Source of the DNA: Roseivirga sp. 4D4 | GTDB taxonomy: Bacteria > Bacteroidota > Bacteroidia > Cytophagales > Cyclobacteriaceae | DNA length: 64,000 bases | Assembly (NCBI RefSeq): GCF_001747095.1 | Contig: NZ_MDGP01000001.1 | Coordinates: 2,401,001-2,465,000 of the forward strand | Reading direction: 5' to 3' | Shown: positions 17,677-26,439 of the stretch, piece by piece | How positions within the stretch are numbered: the stretch's first letter is position 1 | Layout of the letters: every line of letters starts with the position of its first letter | The notes under the pieces: generated by a model | What the model saw: only the letters and a program-made list of their open reading frames with translations | Told to the model about the DNA's origin: nothing | The model's database searches: none | Program-made: the position numbers and the translations under genes

Positions 17677-18513
17677 ATGGAAACATTAACACAGAACATT
17701 CAAGAAACAACATTAAGTAATGGAGTCTCTATCCCAATGGTCGGGCTTGGAGTACTCAAGGCAAAAGATGGTTTAGAAGTAGAGTCCGCAGTAAGAACAG
17801 CATTACAAAATGGCTACAGGCTTATAGACACAGCAGCTGCTTATCAGAATGAAGCGGGAGTTGGAAATGCCATTAAAGCCAGCGGAATACCTAGGGATGA
17901 AATTTTCCTAACCACTAAAGTATGGAATAGTGACCAGGGTTATGAAAATACGCTAGCTGCTTTTGAGCATAGTCTGGAATTGCTTCAAACAGATTACATA
18001 GACCTCTACCTTATTCATTGGCCTGTCGCTGGAAAGTATAAAGATACATGGCGTGCACTAGAGACGCTTTACAAACAAGGCAAAGTCAGGGCCATTGGAG
18101 TCAGTAACTTTCAGGTACATCATTTAGAAGACTTGATGTCAGTAGCTGAGATCACCCCTATGATTAACCAGGTAGAAACCCATCCGCACCTACAACAGGG
18201 AGAGTTACAAGCCTTTGCCAAGGCCCACGAAATAAAGCTCGAGGCGTGGAGACCGATCATGATGGGTGAAGTAATGTTACTTCCCGAATTGAGGGAAATC
18301 GCGAAAGGTTATCAAAAATCACCCGCTCAGATCACTCTCAGGTGGCTGACTCAAAGAGGAATCATTGTTATTCCAAAATCAGTGAAGGAAAAGAGAATTG
18401 TAGAGAATGCCGATATATTCGATTTCGACTTATCGGAAAATGAAATGAACCTCATCGCTTCGCTTGATAGAGGAAGAAGGCTTGGACCAGACCCCGATAA
18501 CTTCAACTTTTAA
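17677..18513 (+). CDS. Aldo/keto reductase (2,5-diketo-gluconate reductase-like)
   Basis: 278 residues, standard for the family. The catalytic tetrad is visible: Asp51 and Tyr56 (DTAAAYQNE), Lys81 (TTKVWNSD), His114 (YLIHWP). The signatures AIGVSNFQ and IPKSVKEKRI, the latter binding NADPH, are present. Reduces aldehydes or ketones in the cytoplasm; the true substrate is unknown. The motif EAWRPI replaces the commoner EAWSPL, a small departure in the cofactor loop. It lies downstream of an AraC regulator and coupled to a small membrane protein. Confidence 0.9.
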   Translation: METLTQNIQETTLSNGVSIPMVGLGVLKAKDGLEVESAVRTALQNGYRLIDTAAAYQNEAGVGNAIKASGIPRDEIFLTTKVWNSDQGYENTLAAFEHSLELLQTDYIDLYLIHWPVAGKYKDTWRALETLYKQGKVRAIGVSNFQVHHLEDLMSVAEITPMINQVETHPHLQQGELQAFAKAHEIKLEAWRPIMMGEVMLLPELREIAKGYQKSPAQITLRWLTQRGIIVIPKSVKEKRIVENADIFDFDLSENEMNLIASLDRGRRLGPDPDNFNF

Positions 18514-18519
18514 AGAATT

Positions 18520-18543
18520 GAGAGTCCAAAACCATGGGCTCTC
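18520..18543 (+). terminator. Putative terminator after aldo/keto reductase
   Basis: Stem GAGAGTCCA / TGGGCTCTC (9 bp, one wobble) with loop AAACCA, followed by a weak T-rich run CTTCTGTTT. It starts 7 bases after the stop codon. Confidence 0.55.
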
Positions 18544-18725
18544 CTTCTGTTTCCCTACTAAATCATTGGCAGAACCTTTGATTTGGCCTGGGGATGTATC
18601 ACCCAGATTAATTTTTGTTATTCCCATCCAAACATCTGCTTTGTAAATCGTAATTACCTGATAACCAACGGAATTCTTAGCTTTATATAGGGTCAAATTG
18701 ATCCTTTCACCTAACATTTTGAATT

Positions 18726-19349
18726 ATGAAACTTGACCAACCCATCAGGCATGTATGCCTATTGCTCATTATTTCAGCCAGTATACTACTCCAGAGCTGT
18801 GGTGAAACCGAAGAGACTTCGCCTGAAGATGATCCTCAGGAAAATATTGGAACCCTCATTATGCAATCCGCTGCCTTTAGCGAATTTGCAGCCCTTATCA
18901 CAATTGCCGACAGGGAAATCCCACAAGGAGAAACGGGTGTACTACAGATGCTCAATGAATCTGATAACTTGGAAGTCACTGTCTTCGCTCCCTCCAACGA
19001 AGTATTCGAGTTACTCGCAGTAGAATGGAGTTCACCTAACTTTCAAGCCACTGTTGCTGATGTAATTGATGAATTCACCCATAGTGGACAACCAGCCAAA
19101 ACGAGAGACTTCTTACTGGGGCACATTTTTAAAAGTGACGAGCGTTATGAGCGTTCTAGCTTCCAAACAGACTTATCATTAGAAAGCGAAAAAGGAATTT
19201 GGTGGCGCATGATCGCAGCAGAGAATGCGACTTCTGGCTTTGGCTTTGTATTAGAGAATAGCTCGGCCAATGCCAACCCCTATTTCATTTACGAAACGGA
19301 TGTCTTAACAGGAAACAATGGTATTGTACATGCTGCTTTAGTCAACTAA
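18726..19349 (+). CDS. Fasciclin (FAS1) domain lipoprotein
   Basis: 207 residues. Lipoprotein signal ending LLIISASILLQSC, then an acidic linker (ETEETSPEDDPQE). One FAS1 domain covers most of the rest: the LEVTVFAPSNEVFELL box 1 and the closing GNNGIVHAALVN box 2 are typical. Such proteins mediate adhesion or surface interactions and sit in the outer membrane or periplasm. It is a single-gene unit ending at the terminator at 19383. Confidence 0.8.
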   Translation: MKLDQPIRHVCLLLIISASILLQSCGETEETSPEDDPQENIGTLIMQSAAFSEFAALITIADREIPQGETGVLQMLNESDNLEVTVFAPSNEVFELLAVEWSSPNFQATVADVIDEFTHSGQPAKTRDFLLGHIFKSDERYERSSFQTDLSLESEKGIWWRMIAAENATSGFGFVLENSSANANPYFIYETDVLTGNNGIVHAALVN

Positions 19350-19382
19350 AGTTGAATATTGGACTTAGTACAAGTACCGAGA

Positions 19383-19410
19383 AGCCAGCGTCCTGCTGGC
19401 TTTTCTATTT
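19383..19410 (+). terminator. Terminator after fasciclin gene
   Basis: Stem AGCCAGC / GCTGGCT with loop GTCCT and the tail TTTCTATTTT; it overlaps the 3' end of the convergent protease gene. Confidence 0.75.
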
Positions 19411-20157
19411 TATGGTCTCTTTGATCCAATCGGCAAAAGTCGAAACCCGAGTATAAAACTCATCCACACCATATCTTCCTTCAGGTTTTCCCATTCCCTT
19501 ACCATCCTGATGAGAACTTACGCCTAGAATATAGGCTTGATCGCCATCGAACCATAAGGCTGGTCCTCCGCTATCCCCTGGTCCACTTATGCCTTCTAGG
19601 GGCAAAGCATCTTTGGAATCAGGCCCATCAAATGTGAACCGTATGAAACCGTCTTGCCTCACACCATTAACCATATTCTCTGCGGCTCTCATTTTTCTAT
19701 CCTTATTGATGGCACCATCCGCCATGCCTTTATCACCTGTTCCTGCCCAACCGGTGCCAGCAAAAATGATACGTTTGCCTACCTCATCATCTGATTCATA
19801 TATCTTGGCCAGCTCAACGCCAGGCACAGGGTTTTCCAATTCAAGTAGTGCGATATCATTGGCAATACCCCTGTTCATATCGAAATCTGGATGAACGATT
19901 TTTTGCTTAATACTGTACTTCACTCCATCAACAGTGACATCATCTCCAATTTGGGGAACCACAGCCACATGAGCCGCAGTCAGGATCCAATTAGCCCTTA
20001 TAAAGGTGCCACATCCTGCATTTAACCTCACTACTGAACCTGCGTATTGGTCGGCAAGTGCTAAATACTTGGCTTCATCAACATCATGCCGCATCACAAT
20101 ATCCTTTGGTGTGATCAGACACATTATACTTATAAGAATCGTAGATAATGTCTTCAT
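19405..20157 (-). CDS. Secreted trypsin-like serine protease (S1 family)
   Basis: 250 residues, with an N-terminal hydrophobic export signal (MKTLSTILISIMCLIT). The chymotrypsin-fold triad is His63 (LTAAHVA), Asp101 (NDIALLELE) and Ser196 (GPGDSGGPA). The mature enzyme appears to lack a conventional propeptide IVGG start, so activation may differ from trypsin. S1 proteases are less common in Bacteroidota than S9 or S41. It stands alone and is likely periplasmic or secreted. Confidence 0.88.
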   Translation of the reverse strand: MKTLSTILISIMCLITPKDIVMRHDVDEAKYLALADQYAGSVVRLNAGCGTFIRANWILTAAHVAVVPQIGDDVTVDGVKYSIKQKIVHPDFDMNRGIANDIALLELENPVPGVELAKIYESDDEVGKRIIFAGTGWAGTGDKGMADGAINKDRKMRAAENMVNGVRQDGFIRFTFDGPDSKDALPLEGISGPGDSGGPALWFDGDQAYILGVSSHQDGKGMGKPEGRYGVDEFYTRVSTFADWIKETIK

Positions 20158-20341
20158 ATCGGTTTAGTCGTTTATCGAATATAAGTAAGTGATTACATAA
20201 TAATAACTAATTTCTTAGGTTTAACATTTTTTAAGGAATCATCCTGTTCTCTGGTATGATCCCTGCTGCTTGTCAAACAGTTGACGAATAATTATCAATC
20301 CGCACAACTCTTTTGTGCATTTATCGGTTAGATAGCTGGAT

Positions 20342-21040
20342 ATGTTTTTAGGACCAGAACAAATTACAGATGGCGGCCCCTGGTATGCCGAAACTCAAAT
20401 CACGGACAACTTAATTGTTGAGCCGTGGAATGCGGTTTCCTCATTGGCCATTGCTGCTCCTGCTATTTACTTTCTCTGGAAAATCCGAAAGAATCCTAAG
20501 CAATATGGCTTTCTCCTTGCAGCAATCCCCTTTCTATTTTTAAATGGAATTGGTAGTACCCTATTCCACGGCCTTAGAACTTCAAGGGTATTTCTGCTCA
20601 TGGACTTTATGCCTGCACTCATACTGACATTGATGATTACCGTTTATTTCTGGTCCCGCGTGCTGCCCAAATGGTGGATGAGCTTTGCCGTAATTACACC
20701 GATATTCTTAATGCGTTTTGGTGTCATTGATCTTATTCCAGGTCAGGGCGGCATCAACACCTCTTATATGATTAGTGGAGCAGCCTTTTTGGTCCCAGTC
20801 TTCCTAATACTTAGAAAATATCAGTTTAAGAAAACTGTCAATATTGTTATTGGAGCCATTTGCTTTGTGCTCGCCATATATTTCAGGCAAGTGGACAAAG
20901 AGTTTACTGACATTGTCCCGTTTGGCACCCACTTCTTATGGCATATCTTCTCGGGTATTGGTGCCTACTTACTGGCAGACTATCTCTATTTCATTAGAAA
21001 CAAAGAGCTTGAAGCCAAGGGCAATCTTGCGATATCCTAA
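20342..21040 (+). CDS. CREST-superfamily (alkaline ceramidase-like) membrane protein
   Basis: 232 residues with about seven hydrophobic helices. The CREST-type metal residues are visible: Ser72 and His76 in IGSTLFHGL, Asp88 in LLMDFMP, and His197/His201 in GTHFLWHIFSG. These are the zinc-site residues of alkaline ceramidases and PAQR receptors, which hydrolyse amide bonds of lipids. Bacteroidota that make sphingolipids could use it on ceramides, but the substrate is inferred. It has its own terminator and is probably not part of the Rieske operon that follows. Confidence 0.75.
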   Translation: MFLGPEQITDGGPWYAETQITDNLIVEPWNAVSSLAIAAPAIYFLWKIRKNPKQYGFLLAAIPFLFLNGIGSTLFHGLRTSRVFLLMDFMPALILTLMITVYFWSRVLPKWWMSFAVITPIFLMRFGVIDLIPGQGGINTSYMISGAAFLVPVFLILRKYQFKKTVNIVIGAICFVLAIYFRQVDKEFTDIVPFGTHFLWHIFSGIGAYLLADYLYFIRNKELEAKGNLAIS

Positions 21041-21042
21041 TT

Positions 21043-21088
21043 GAAAAGATTGGAAGACACTGTCGCTTCCCTAACAGCTTTTCTTTTT
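21043..21088 (+). terminator. Terminator after ceramidase-like gene
   Basis: Two-part stem GAAAAG / CTTTTC and GGAAG / CTTCC separated by small internal loops, followed by five T. It separates the CREST gene from the Rieske operon. Confidence 0.55.
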
Positions 21089-21135
21089 GGAATTGAATTA
21101 CTTAGCTTTAGTTAAAACAACTAACACTTTTTAGT

Positions 21136-22749
21136 ATGCAAAAACCTGTAGTGGTTGCCAAATTTTCATCTCTTGGCGAAAAAGAACCTACCCATGCCTT
21201 AGTCTCTTCCACCGACCTTGTGGTCATTCGATATGGAGATGAAGTCTCAGTACTGTATGGTCGCTGTTTACATAGGGGGGCATTGCTTTCTGATGGTCAT
21301 GTAGATGGTCATAACTTGATTTGCGGACTACACAATTGGGACTATCGCATCGACACGGGGGTGAGTGAGTACAACAACAGTGAATTCTTAAACAAGTTCA
21401 CTTCCAAAATTGAGAATGACGAGGTAATCGTTGATGAGCAGGAAGTTCTTGACTATGAAGTGTCCAATCCAGCCCAGTTCAATAGAGATGAGTACTTGGG
21501 TGTTTATGCTGATACACATCCTGAATCTACCGAACCTTATACCCGCTATATTAAGGAACTTGCCCAAAATGGTCTCAAAAATTGGGGACATCATGGCCCG
21601 ACCGAAGCCATGGGAGTAGACAGAAATACACTGCCAAAATGGGAAGACATTCAGTTCTTGCCAGCCCAGCTGTCCAGAAGACCCCTATTAGATGATGAAA
21701 GTGTAGGCACAAAAACTATTATTGGCCCAAATGCTAAAAAGCCTCTGGAGCTAGATATTCCACTGTTCGTCTCTGACATGTCTTTCGGGGCGTTATCTAA
21801 GGAGGCAAAACTGGCACTCTCCAAAGGAGCAGAAATGGCTGGAACGGGTATTTGTTCTGGTGAGGGTGGAATGCTTCCTGAAGAGCAAGAAAGTAACTCG
21901 CGCTATTTTTATGAACTAGCCTCTGCTCAGTTTGGGTTTTCTTGGGATAAACTCAAAAATGTCCAAGCTTTCCATTTCAAAGGCGGTCAAGGTGCCAAGA
22001 CAGGAACGGGTGGACATTTGCCGGGTCATAAAGTCTCAAAAGAGATTGCGGAAGTAAGAGGATTGAATGAGGGGGAATCGGCCATCTCACCCGCCACCTT
22101 TCCTGACTTCCACGGGGTTCAAGACTTTAAAGATTTTACAGAAAAAGTGCGAGAGGTAACTGGTGGAATACCTGTTGGTTTTAAAATCTCAGCTGCTCGC
22201 CTGGAAGAAGATATTGACTTTGCTTTGGAAGTTGGAGTAGACTATATCATTCTCGATGGCCGCGGTGGTGGTACCGGAGCCGCACCTACCATACTCAGAG
22301 ATAATATCAACGTACCTACCATTCCTGCATTGGCCAGAGCCAGAAAGCATTTAGACAAGAAAAATGCCGAGGGAGTATCACTGGTTATCACTGGAGGACT
22401 TCGTGTGGCCGAAGACTTCGCCAAAGCGATGATGATGGGTGCAGATGCGGTTGCCGTTTCTAATTCGGCTCTTCAGGCGATTGGTTGTTTGGGTATGAGA
22501 GCCTGTAACACCAATAACTGCCCAGTGGGTATCGCTACCCAAAAAGAAAATTTAAGAGAGAGGCTAATTATTCAGTCTTCTGCCAAACAACTGCACAACT
22601 TCTTTAGTGCTACTACTGATTTAATGAAAGTTGTAGCCCGCTCATGTGGCCACGATGATTTCACGAAATTTAATCATAGTGACCTGAGCACATTCAACTG
22701 GGATATCCATAAATTGGCGGGCATCTCATACGCGGGTGTGAACCCTTAA
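21136..22749 (+). CDS. Rieske-FMN glutamate synthase-like fusion protein
   Basis: 537 residues. Residues 1-105 are a Rieske [2Fe-2S] domain with ligands Cys44, His46, Cys63 and His66 (CxH-x16-Cx2H). Residues about 190-530 are the FMN/[3Fe-4S] synthase domain of glutamate synthase: FVSDMSFGALSKEAK, KGGQGAKTGTGGHLPG, LDGRGGGTGAAP and the iron-sulfur cysteines 451, 457 and 462 (CLGMRACNTNNCPVGIATQ). There is no glutaminase domain, so it cannot take ammonia from glutamine by itself. Similar stand-alone GOGAT domains occur in methylglutamate-forming enzymes. The Rieske domain probably delivers or takes electrons in place of ferredoxin or the small GltD subunit. First gene of an eight-gene operon. 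Confidence 0.85.
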   Translation: MQKPVVVAKFSSLGEKEPTHALVSSTDLVVIRYGDEVSVLYGRCLHRGALLSDGHVDGHNLICGLHNWDYRIDTGVSEYNNSEFLNKFTSKIENDEVIVDEQEVLDYEVSNPAQFNRDEYLGVYADTHPESTEPYTRYIKELAQNGLKNWGHHGPTEAMGVDRNTLPKWEDIQFLPAQLSRRPLLDDESVGTKTIIGPNAKKPLELDIPLFVSDMSFGALSKEAKLALSKGAEMAGTGICSGEGGMLPEEQESNSRYFYELASAQFGFSWDKLKNVQAFHFKGGQGAKTGTGGHLPGHKVSKEIAEVRGLNEGESAISPATFPDFHGVQDFKDFTEKVREVTGGIPVGFKISAARLEEDIDFALEVGVDYIILDGRGGGTGAAPTILRDNINVPTIPALARARKHLDKKNAEGVSLVITGGLRVAEDFAKAMMMGADAVAVSNSALQAIGCLGMRACNTNNCPVGIATQKENLRERLIIQSSAKQLHNFFSATTDLMKVVARSCGHDDFTKFNHSDLSTFNWDIHKLAGISYAGVNP

Positions 22750-22764
22750 GGAAGAAGAAAAATA

Positions 22765-23991
22765 ATGGAAGAAGTATATAAGAGATCGGTCAAGCTGCAT
22801 GAAGAAATGCAGGGTAAGATCGAGATGACGAACAAGATTGCTGTAGATAATACGGACACTTTATCTCTGGTCTATTCACCAGGTGTTGCTCAGCCTTGCC
22901 TAGAAATTGAGAAGGACCCTGAACGTGCCTATGATATGACCATGAAAGGCAACACCATTGCTGTTGTCACGAATGGAACAGCCGTTTTGGGACTTGGAGA
23001 TATTGGCCCACTGGCCTCACTACCTGTAATGGAAGGTAAAGCAATGCTATTCAAGAAGTTTGCAGGTATCAATGCCGTGCCAATCTGTATTGACAGTACC
23101 AACACAAGACATATCATAGAAACCATCACCCGAATAGCCCCGGCTTTTGGGGGGATTAACCTTGAAGATATAAAAGCGCCAGAAAGCTTTGAAATCGAAG
23201 AGAAACTACAAGACTTAGGAATACCTGTTTTTCATGACGATCAGCATGGCACAGCCATCGTTACACTTGCCGCGCTTGTCAATGCGGCTAAGGTTACTGG
23301 CAGAAGATTAGAGGACATGAAAGTCGTAATCAATGGAGCCGGTGCAGCAGGAATCGCCATCGCCAAGCTATTGAGATGCTTTGATATCGATTCTGAACTA
23401 TGCCGATCGGTCAAGCAACTTATTGTTTGCGATAGCAAGGGCGCAATCCATAGGTTTCGCCACGATCTCAACAAGGCCAAAACCGAGCTACTCAAATATT
23501 CCAACTTTGATGATGTGGATGGTGATATTCATGATGTGATCCAAGGTGCTGACGTATTTATCGGTGTCAGTAAAGGAGATATTTTAACACAGGAAGACAT
23601 TAAGAATATGGCGGATGACCCGATCATTTTCGCCATGGCCAATCCTACACCCGAAATCCTTCCAGAAGAATGCCATGCGGCTGGAGCATCTATTGTGGGA
23701 ACGGGTAGAAGCGACTACCCTAATCAAATCAATAATGTACTGGCATTCCCGGGTATCTTCAAAGGAGCTCTTATGGCGCGAGCCGAGGTCATCAGTACTG
23801 AGATGAAATTGGCAGCAGCCTACGCGATTGCACGCTCGGTTGAACAACCAACCAAAGAAATGGTAATCCCTTCGGCACTTGATACTTCTCTTGCTGATGT
23901 GGTGGCCAAGGCAGTGGAACAAGCAGTCTATCACGAAAGAGAAATGGAACAGAAAATAGCGGAAGCAGAGGCCAAATTGACTAATGATTGA
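22765..23991 (+). CDS. NAD(P)-dependent malic enzyme (short form)
   Basis: 408 residues, a malic enzyme without the C-terminal phosphotransacetylase-like domain found in many bacterial forms. Visible residues: Tyr37 (LVYSPGVAQPC), Lys92 (MEGKAMLFKKF), metal ligands Glu140 and Asp158/159 (FHDDQHGTA) and the dinucleotide-binding loop NGAGAAGIAIA. It oxidises malate to pyruvate and CO2, making NAD(P)H. It starts 15 bases after the Rieske-GOGAT gene and overlaps the next gene by 8 bases. Its pyruvate is a plausible substrate for the ThDP enzyme at the end of the operon. Confidence 0.92.
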   Translation: MEEVYKRSVKLHEEMQGKIEMTNKIAVDNTDTLSLVYSPGVAQPCLEIEKDPERAYDMTMKGNTIAVVTNGTAVLGLGDIGPLASLPVMEGKAMLFKKFAGINAVPICIDSTNTRHIIETITRIAPAFGGINLEDIKAPESFEIEEKLQDLGIPVFHDDQHGTAIVTLAALVNAAKVTGRRLEDMKVVINGAGAAGIAIAKLLRCFDIDSELCRSVKQLIVCDSKGAIHRFRHDLNKAKTELLKYSNFDDVDGDIHDVIQGADVFIGVSKGDILTQEDIKNMADDPIIFAMANPTPEILPEECHAAGASIVGTGRSDYPNQINNVLAFPGIFKGALMARAEVISTEMKLAAAYAIARSVEQPTKEMVIPSALDTSLADVVAKAVEQAVYHEREMEQKIAEAEAKLTND

Positions 23992-24199
23992 GGTGATCGC
24001 TACGATATTGTTAATCGCGTTAGGGATTTACATCCTCATAGGGATCGTGTTCTATTTCCCCTTTATCAAGAATGGAGTTCGTAAAATTGATGAGGGAGTC
24101 AAAGATGCACCCAGGTTTATGAAGATTCTGATTTTTCCTGGAACCGTGGCGCTGTGGCCCATCTTACTTAAAAAGGTGAAGAAAGGAGAGCTATCATGA
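23984..24199 (+). CDS. Small membrane protein in Rieske operon
   Basis: 71 residues, overlapping malic enzyme by 8 bases and the next gene by 4. One long N-terminal helix (VIATILLIALGIYILIGIVFYF) and a shorter second hydrophobic stretch (ILIFPGTVALWPILL) followed by a basic tail. No known family. Tight coupling on both sides says it belongs to the same complex or pathway as its neighbours. Confidence 0.7.
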   Translation: MIEVIATILLIALGIYILIGIVFYFPFIKNGVRKIDEGVKDAPRFMKILIFPGTVALWPILLKKVKKGELS

Positions 24200-24633
24200 A
24201 CGTAAAGCTCCGCAAGAGACATCGGTATATGTGGATGGTTCTGGGTATTGCCCTTCCCCTACTTTGTCTGGAGGCCATTGAAGCGATACCTCAAAATGTA
24301 ATTGCCGATATCCCTAGGCATTCATGCACATTAGACATCGGTATTTGTGGAATTGACAACGTGGACTACCCGATCGTCATAGAGCAAAGCCAAACAGCCA
24401 ATACCCTAGACTTAAATATCAAAGCACCCTTGAAATCAGCCTTTACACTAGCCTATGTCTCAAGGTCACAAGAATTCAATGAGGATGCGGTACTCTTAGG
24501 AGCCATTCACACTATGGGAGAATATAGCTTTGATCTTGACACTCAGATGAGCGGACAGACCTATCTTTTGCTGGTCGACAAACTCAATGACAAGACCTTG
24601 TATCATCAGTTAATCGAAACTTCTGCAGAATGA
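24196..24633 (+). CDS. Unknown membrane-anchored protein in Rieske operon
   Basis: 145 residues, with a basic N-terminus and one membrane helix (YMWMVLGIALPLLCLEAIEA), then a periplasmic domain of beta character containing two cysteines (HSCTLDIGICGIDN). ATGA overlaps with both neighbours. A GAAAGGAG sequence 6 bases before the ATG resembles a Shine-Dalgarno site, rare in this phylum, though it also encodes the tail of the upstream gene. No family recognised; perhaps an accessory subunit of the membrane haem protein that follows. Confidence 0.65.
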   Translation: MNVKLRKRHRYMWMVLGIALPLLCLEAIEAIPQNVIADIPRHSCTLDIGICGIDNVDYPIVIEQSQTANTLDLNIKAPLKSAFTLAYVSRSQEFNEDAVLLGAIHTMGEYSFDLDTQMSGQTYLLLVDKLNDKTLYHQLIETSAE

Positions 24634-25655
24634 GTGTAAACTATGCGGGCATACTGTGGAATCGGCAGAAGAGGATATATGATATCATATTAGCCATCTT
24701 CGTTGTGGCCTATATTGGTCTCTATGTCGGATTTACGGCCACCTTCAATCCAGAACTAACGGCCGAAACAATGATTATTCGGGCAACAGCCACTTTAGCT
24801 TTGCTCTTACTTCACATCATTCTCAGTATTGGTCCATTATCAAGATTGAACAAGCGGTTCTTGCCACTACTCTATAACCGGAGACATTTGGGAGTTACCA
24901 TGTTTTTGGTGGCATTAGTCCATGGTATCTTCAGCATACTGCAGTTTCATTCATTAGGGAATAAAAACCCACTCCTATCGCTTCTTACTTCTAATGGCAG
25001 CTATGATAGTCTGGTGAGGTTTCCCTTTCAGGTTTTAGGTTTCATAGCCTTAATCATTTTCTTCCTGATGGCAGCTACCAGTCATGACTTTTGGTTGAAA
25101 AACCTAAGTCCAAAAGTGTGGAAAGCACTTCATATGATGGTATATGTGGCTTATGGTCTGATCATTATGCACGTTATGCTCGGAGTAGTCCAATTAGAAT
25201 CTTCTCCATTTTTATATGGGGGTTTAATGTTCGGTATGGTCACCATTATCGCCCTGCATTTCGCCTCATCTGTACTATCTGGAAGAGGACTGGACCTAAA
25301 ATCAGACGGCTATTATTACGCCTGCAATCTGGAAGACATTCAAGATGACTGCGCCAAAGTACTGACCCTGAATGGTGAGAACATTGCCATTTTCAAATAT
25401 GATGGAAAGCTATCCGCTATTAACAATGTCTGTAAACATCAAAACGGTCCTTTGGGTGAAGGAAAGGTAATCGATGGCTGTGTGACATGTCCGTGGCATG
25501 GTTATCAATATGAACCACATAACGGTACTTCACCTCCACCTTTCACAGAGAAAGTATCGACTTACGAATTAAAGCTGGAAGGTGAACGCGTATTTGTAAA
25601 TCCTGCGCCTAAGCCAGAAGGAACGACCATAGCACCTGTGACCATAGAAAGCTAA
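24630..25655 (+). CDS. Ferric-reductase-like membrane protein with C-terminal Rieske domain
   Basis: 341 residues. Residues 15-215 contain six or so membrane helices of the ferric reductase/MsrQ type, with His62, His86, His98, His168, His181 and His210 available as haem ligands (LLLHIIL, RRHLGVT, LVHGIFS, KALHMMVYVAYGLIIMHV). The C-terminal 110 residues are a cytoplasmic-looking Rieske domain with Cys268, His270, Cys287 and His290 (VCKHQNGPLGEG, TCPWHGYQY). It would pass electrons between quinone or haem in the membrane and soluble partners. Its Rieske core is close in sequence to that of the ThDP enzyme at 26839, suggesting domain duplication within the operon. Confidence 0.82.
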   Translation: MSVNYAGILWNRQKRIYDIILAIFVVAYIGLYVGFTATFNPELTAETMIIRATATLALLLLHIILSIGPLSRLNKRFLPLLYNRRHLGVTMFLVALVHGIFSILQFHSLGNKNPLLSLLTSNGSYDSLVRFPFQVLGFIALIIFFLMAATSHDFWLKNLSPKVWKALHMMVYVAYGLIIMHVMLGVVQLESSPFLYGGLMFGMVTIIALHFASSVLSGRGLDLKSDGYYYACNLEDIQDDCAKVLTLNGENIAIFKYDGKLSAINNVCKHQNGPLGEGKVIDGCVTCPWHGYQYEPHNGTSPPPFTEKVSTYELKLEGERVFVNPAPKPEGTTIAPVTIES

Positions 25656-25656
25656 T

Positions 25657-26439
25657 ATGAAGAACGACTTCTATATCGGATATATGCCCAAGGCACCCAA
25701 AGGAATCGTCAGATTCGTACTGGCTTTTGTGGTGTTACTCTTTGTGATCATGGGAGGAGTCTCTTACTTCCTTTCCACTTCCCATGACCACATTACCAAT
25801 GGTACCTACGAATTCGGAGAACTTACTGAGGTGAAAGGAGTGATCAGAATGGAACCTGTTCCACATATTCGTGTGCTTGCGGATGAAGAGGGAAAAATCG
25901 GCAAAAACATCATGCTGATCGACTTTGGGAAGTTTGGGGCTCGAAGTTCTGTAGAAAAGATGCAGGAAAAGACAGGTGGAAGCATCAGTGATTTTGAAGT
26001 CACCATTCGCGGAACGTTAATCTACCAGGATGGATTTACACTTATGGAGCTCACTGAAAAAGAAAATGCTCTTTTGGACTGGAAAGAAGTTATGGCTTTT
26101 ATGCCGATCGAGGAAGTACCACCGGCATACTATGTGGAGTTGACTGGAGAAATTGTGGATCCTAAATGCTACTTCGGTTCGATGAAACCGGCTCAAAATA
26201 AACCGCACTTATCTTGCGCTGCTTTATGTATATCTGGAGGTATCCCTCCGGTTTATGTTGTACAAACCAAAGCGAAGACGGCAAGATACTTCATTCTCAA
26301 GGGACAAGATGGACAAGACATTAATGAAGAAGTCCTCGACTTTGTAGCACAAGGTGTTAAAATTCAAGGTGAGTTCTTAAAACACCACGAATGGAACATT
26401 CTCTATATAGACCCTCAAAAAATTAGACGACTAGAATAA
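25657..26439 (+). CDS. Membrane-anchored Cys/His-motif protein, unknown function
   Basis: 260 residues, 1 base after the preceding stop and sharing 1 base with the next start. One N-terminal membrane helix (about 18-40), then a large domain of beta character. A striking conserved-looking motif lies at 163-198: Cys171, His184, Cys187 and Cys191 in KCYFGSMKP and HLSCAALCISGGIPP (C-x12-H-x2-C-x3-C), which could bind a metal or haem. I know similar unannotated proteins beside redox genes but no function. Probably an electron-carrier or assembly subunit for the membrane Rieske protein. Confidence 0.72.
   Translation: MKNDFYIGYMPKAPKGIVRFVLAFVVLLFVIMGGVSYFLSTSHDHITNGTYEFGELTEVKGVIRMEPVPHIRVLADEEGKIGKNIMLIDFGKFGARSSVEKMQEKTGGSISDFEVTIRGTLIYQDGFTLMELTEKENALLDWKEVMAFMPIEEVPPAYYVELTGEIVDPKCYFGSMKPAQNKPHLSCAALCISGGIPPVYVVQTKAKTARYFILKGQDGQDINEEVLDFVAQGVKIQGEFLKHHEWNILYIDPQKIRRLE

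Noticed and set aside
18430..18717. Minus-strand frame of 95 codons between the reductase and fasciclin genes
   Set aside because: A third of it is antisense to the reductase, a hairpin lies inside it, and its sequence matches no family; a chance open frame is more likely.
21136..22749. Ordinary glutamate synthase large subunit
   Set aside because: No glutaminase or C-terminal beta-helix domain; a Rieske domain is present instead.
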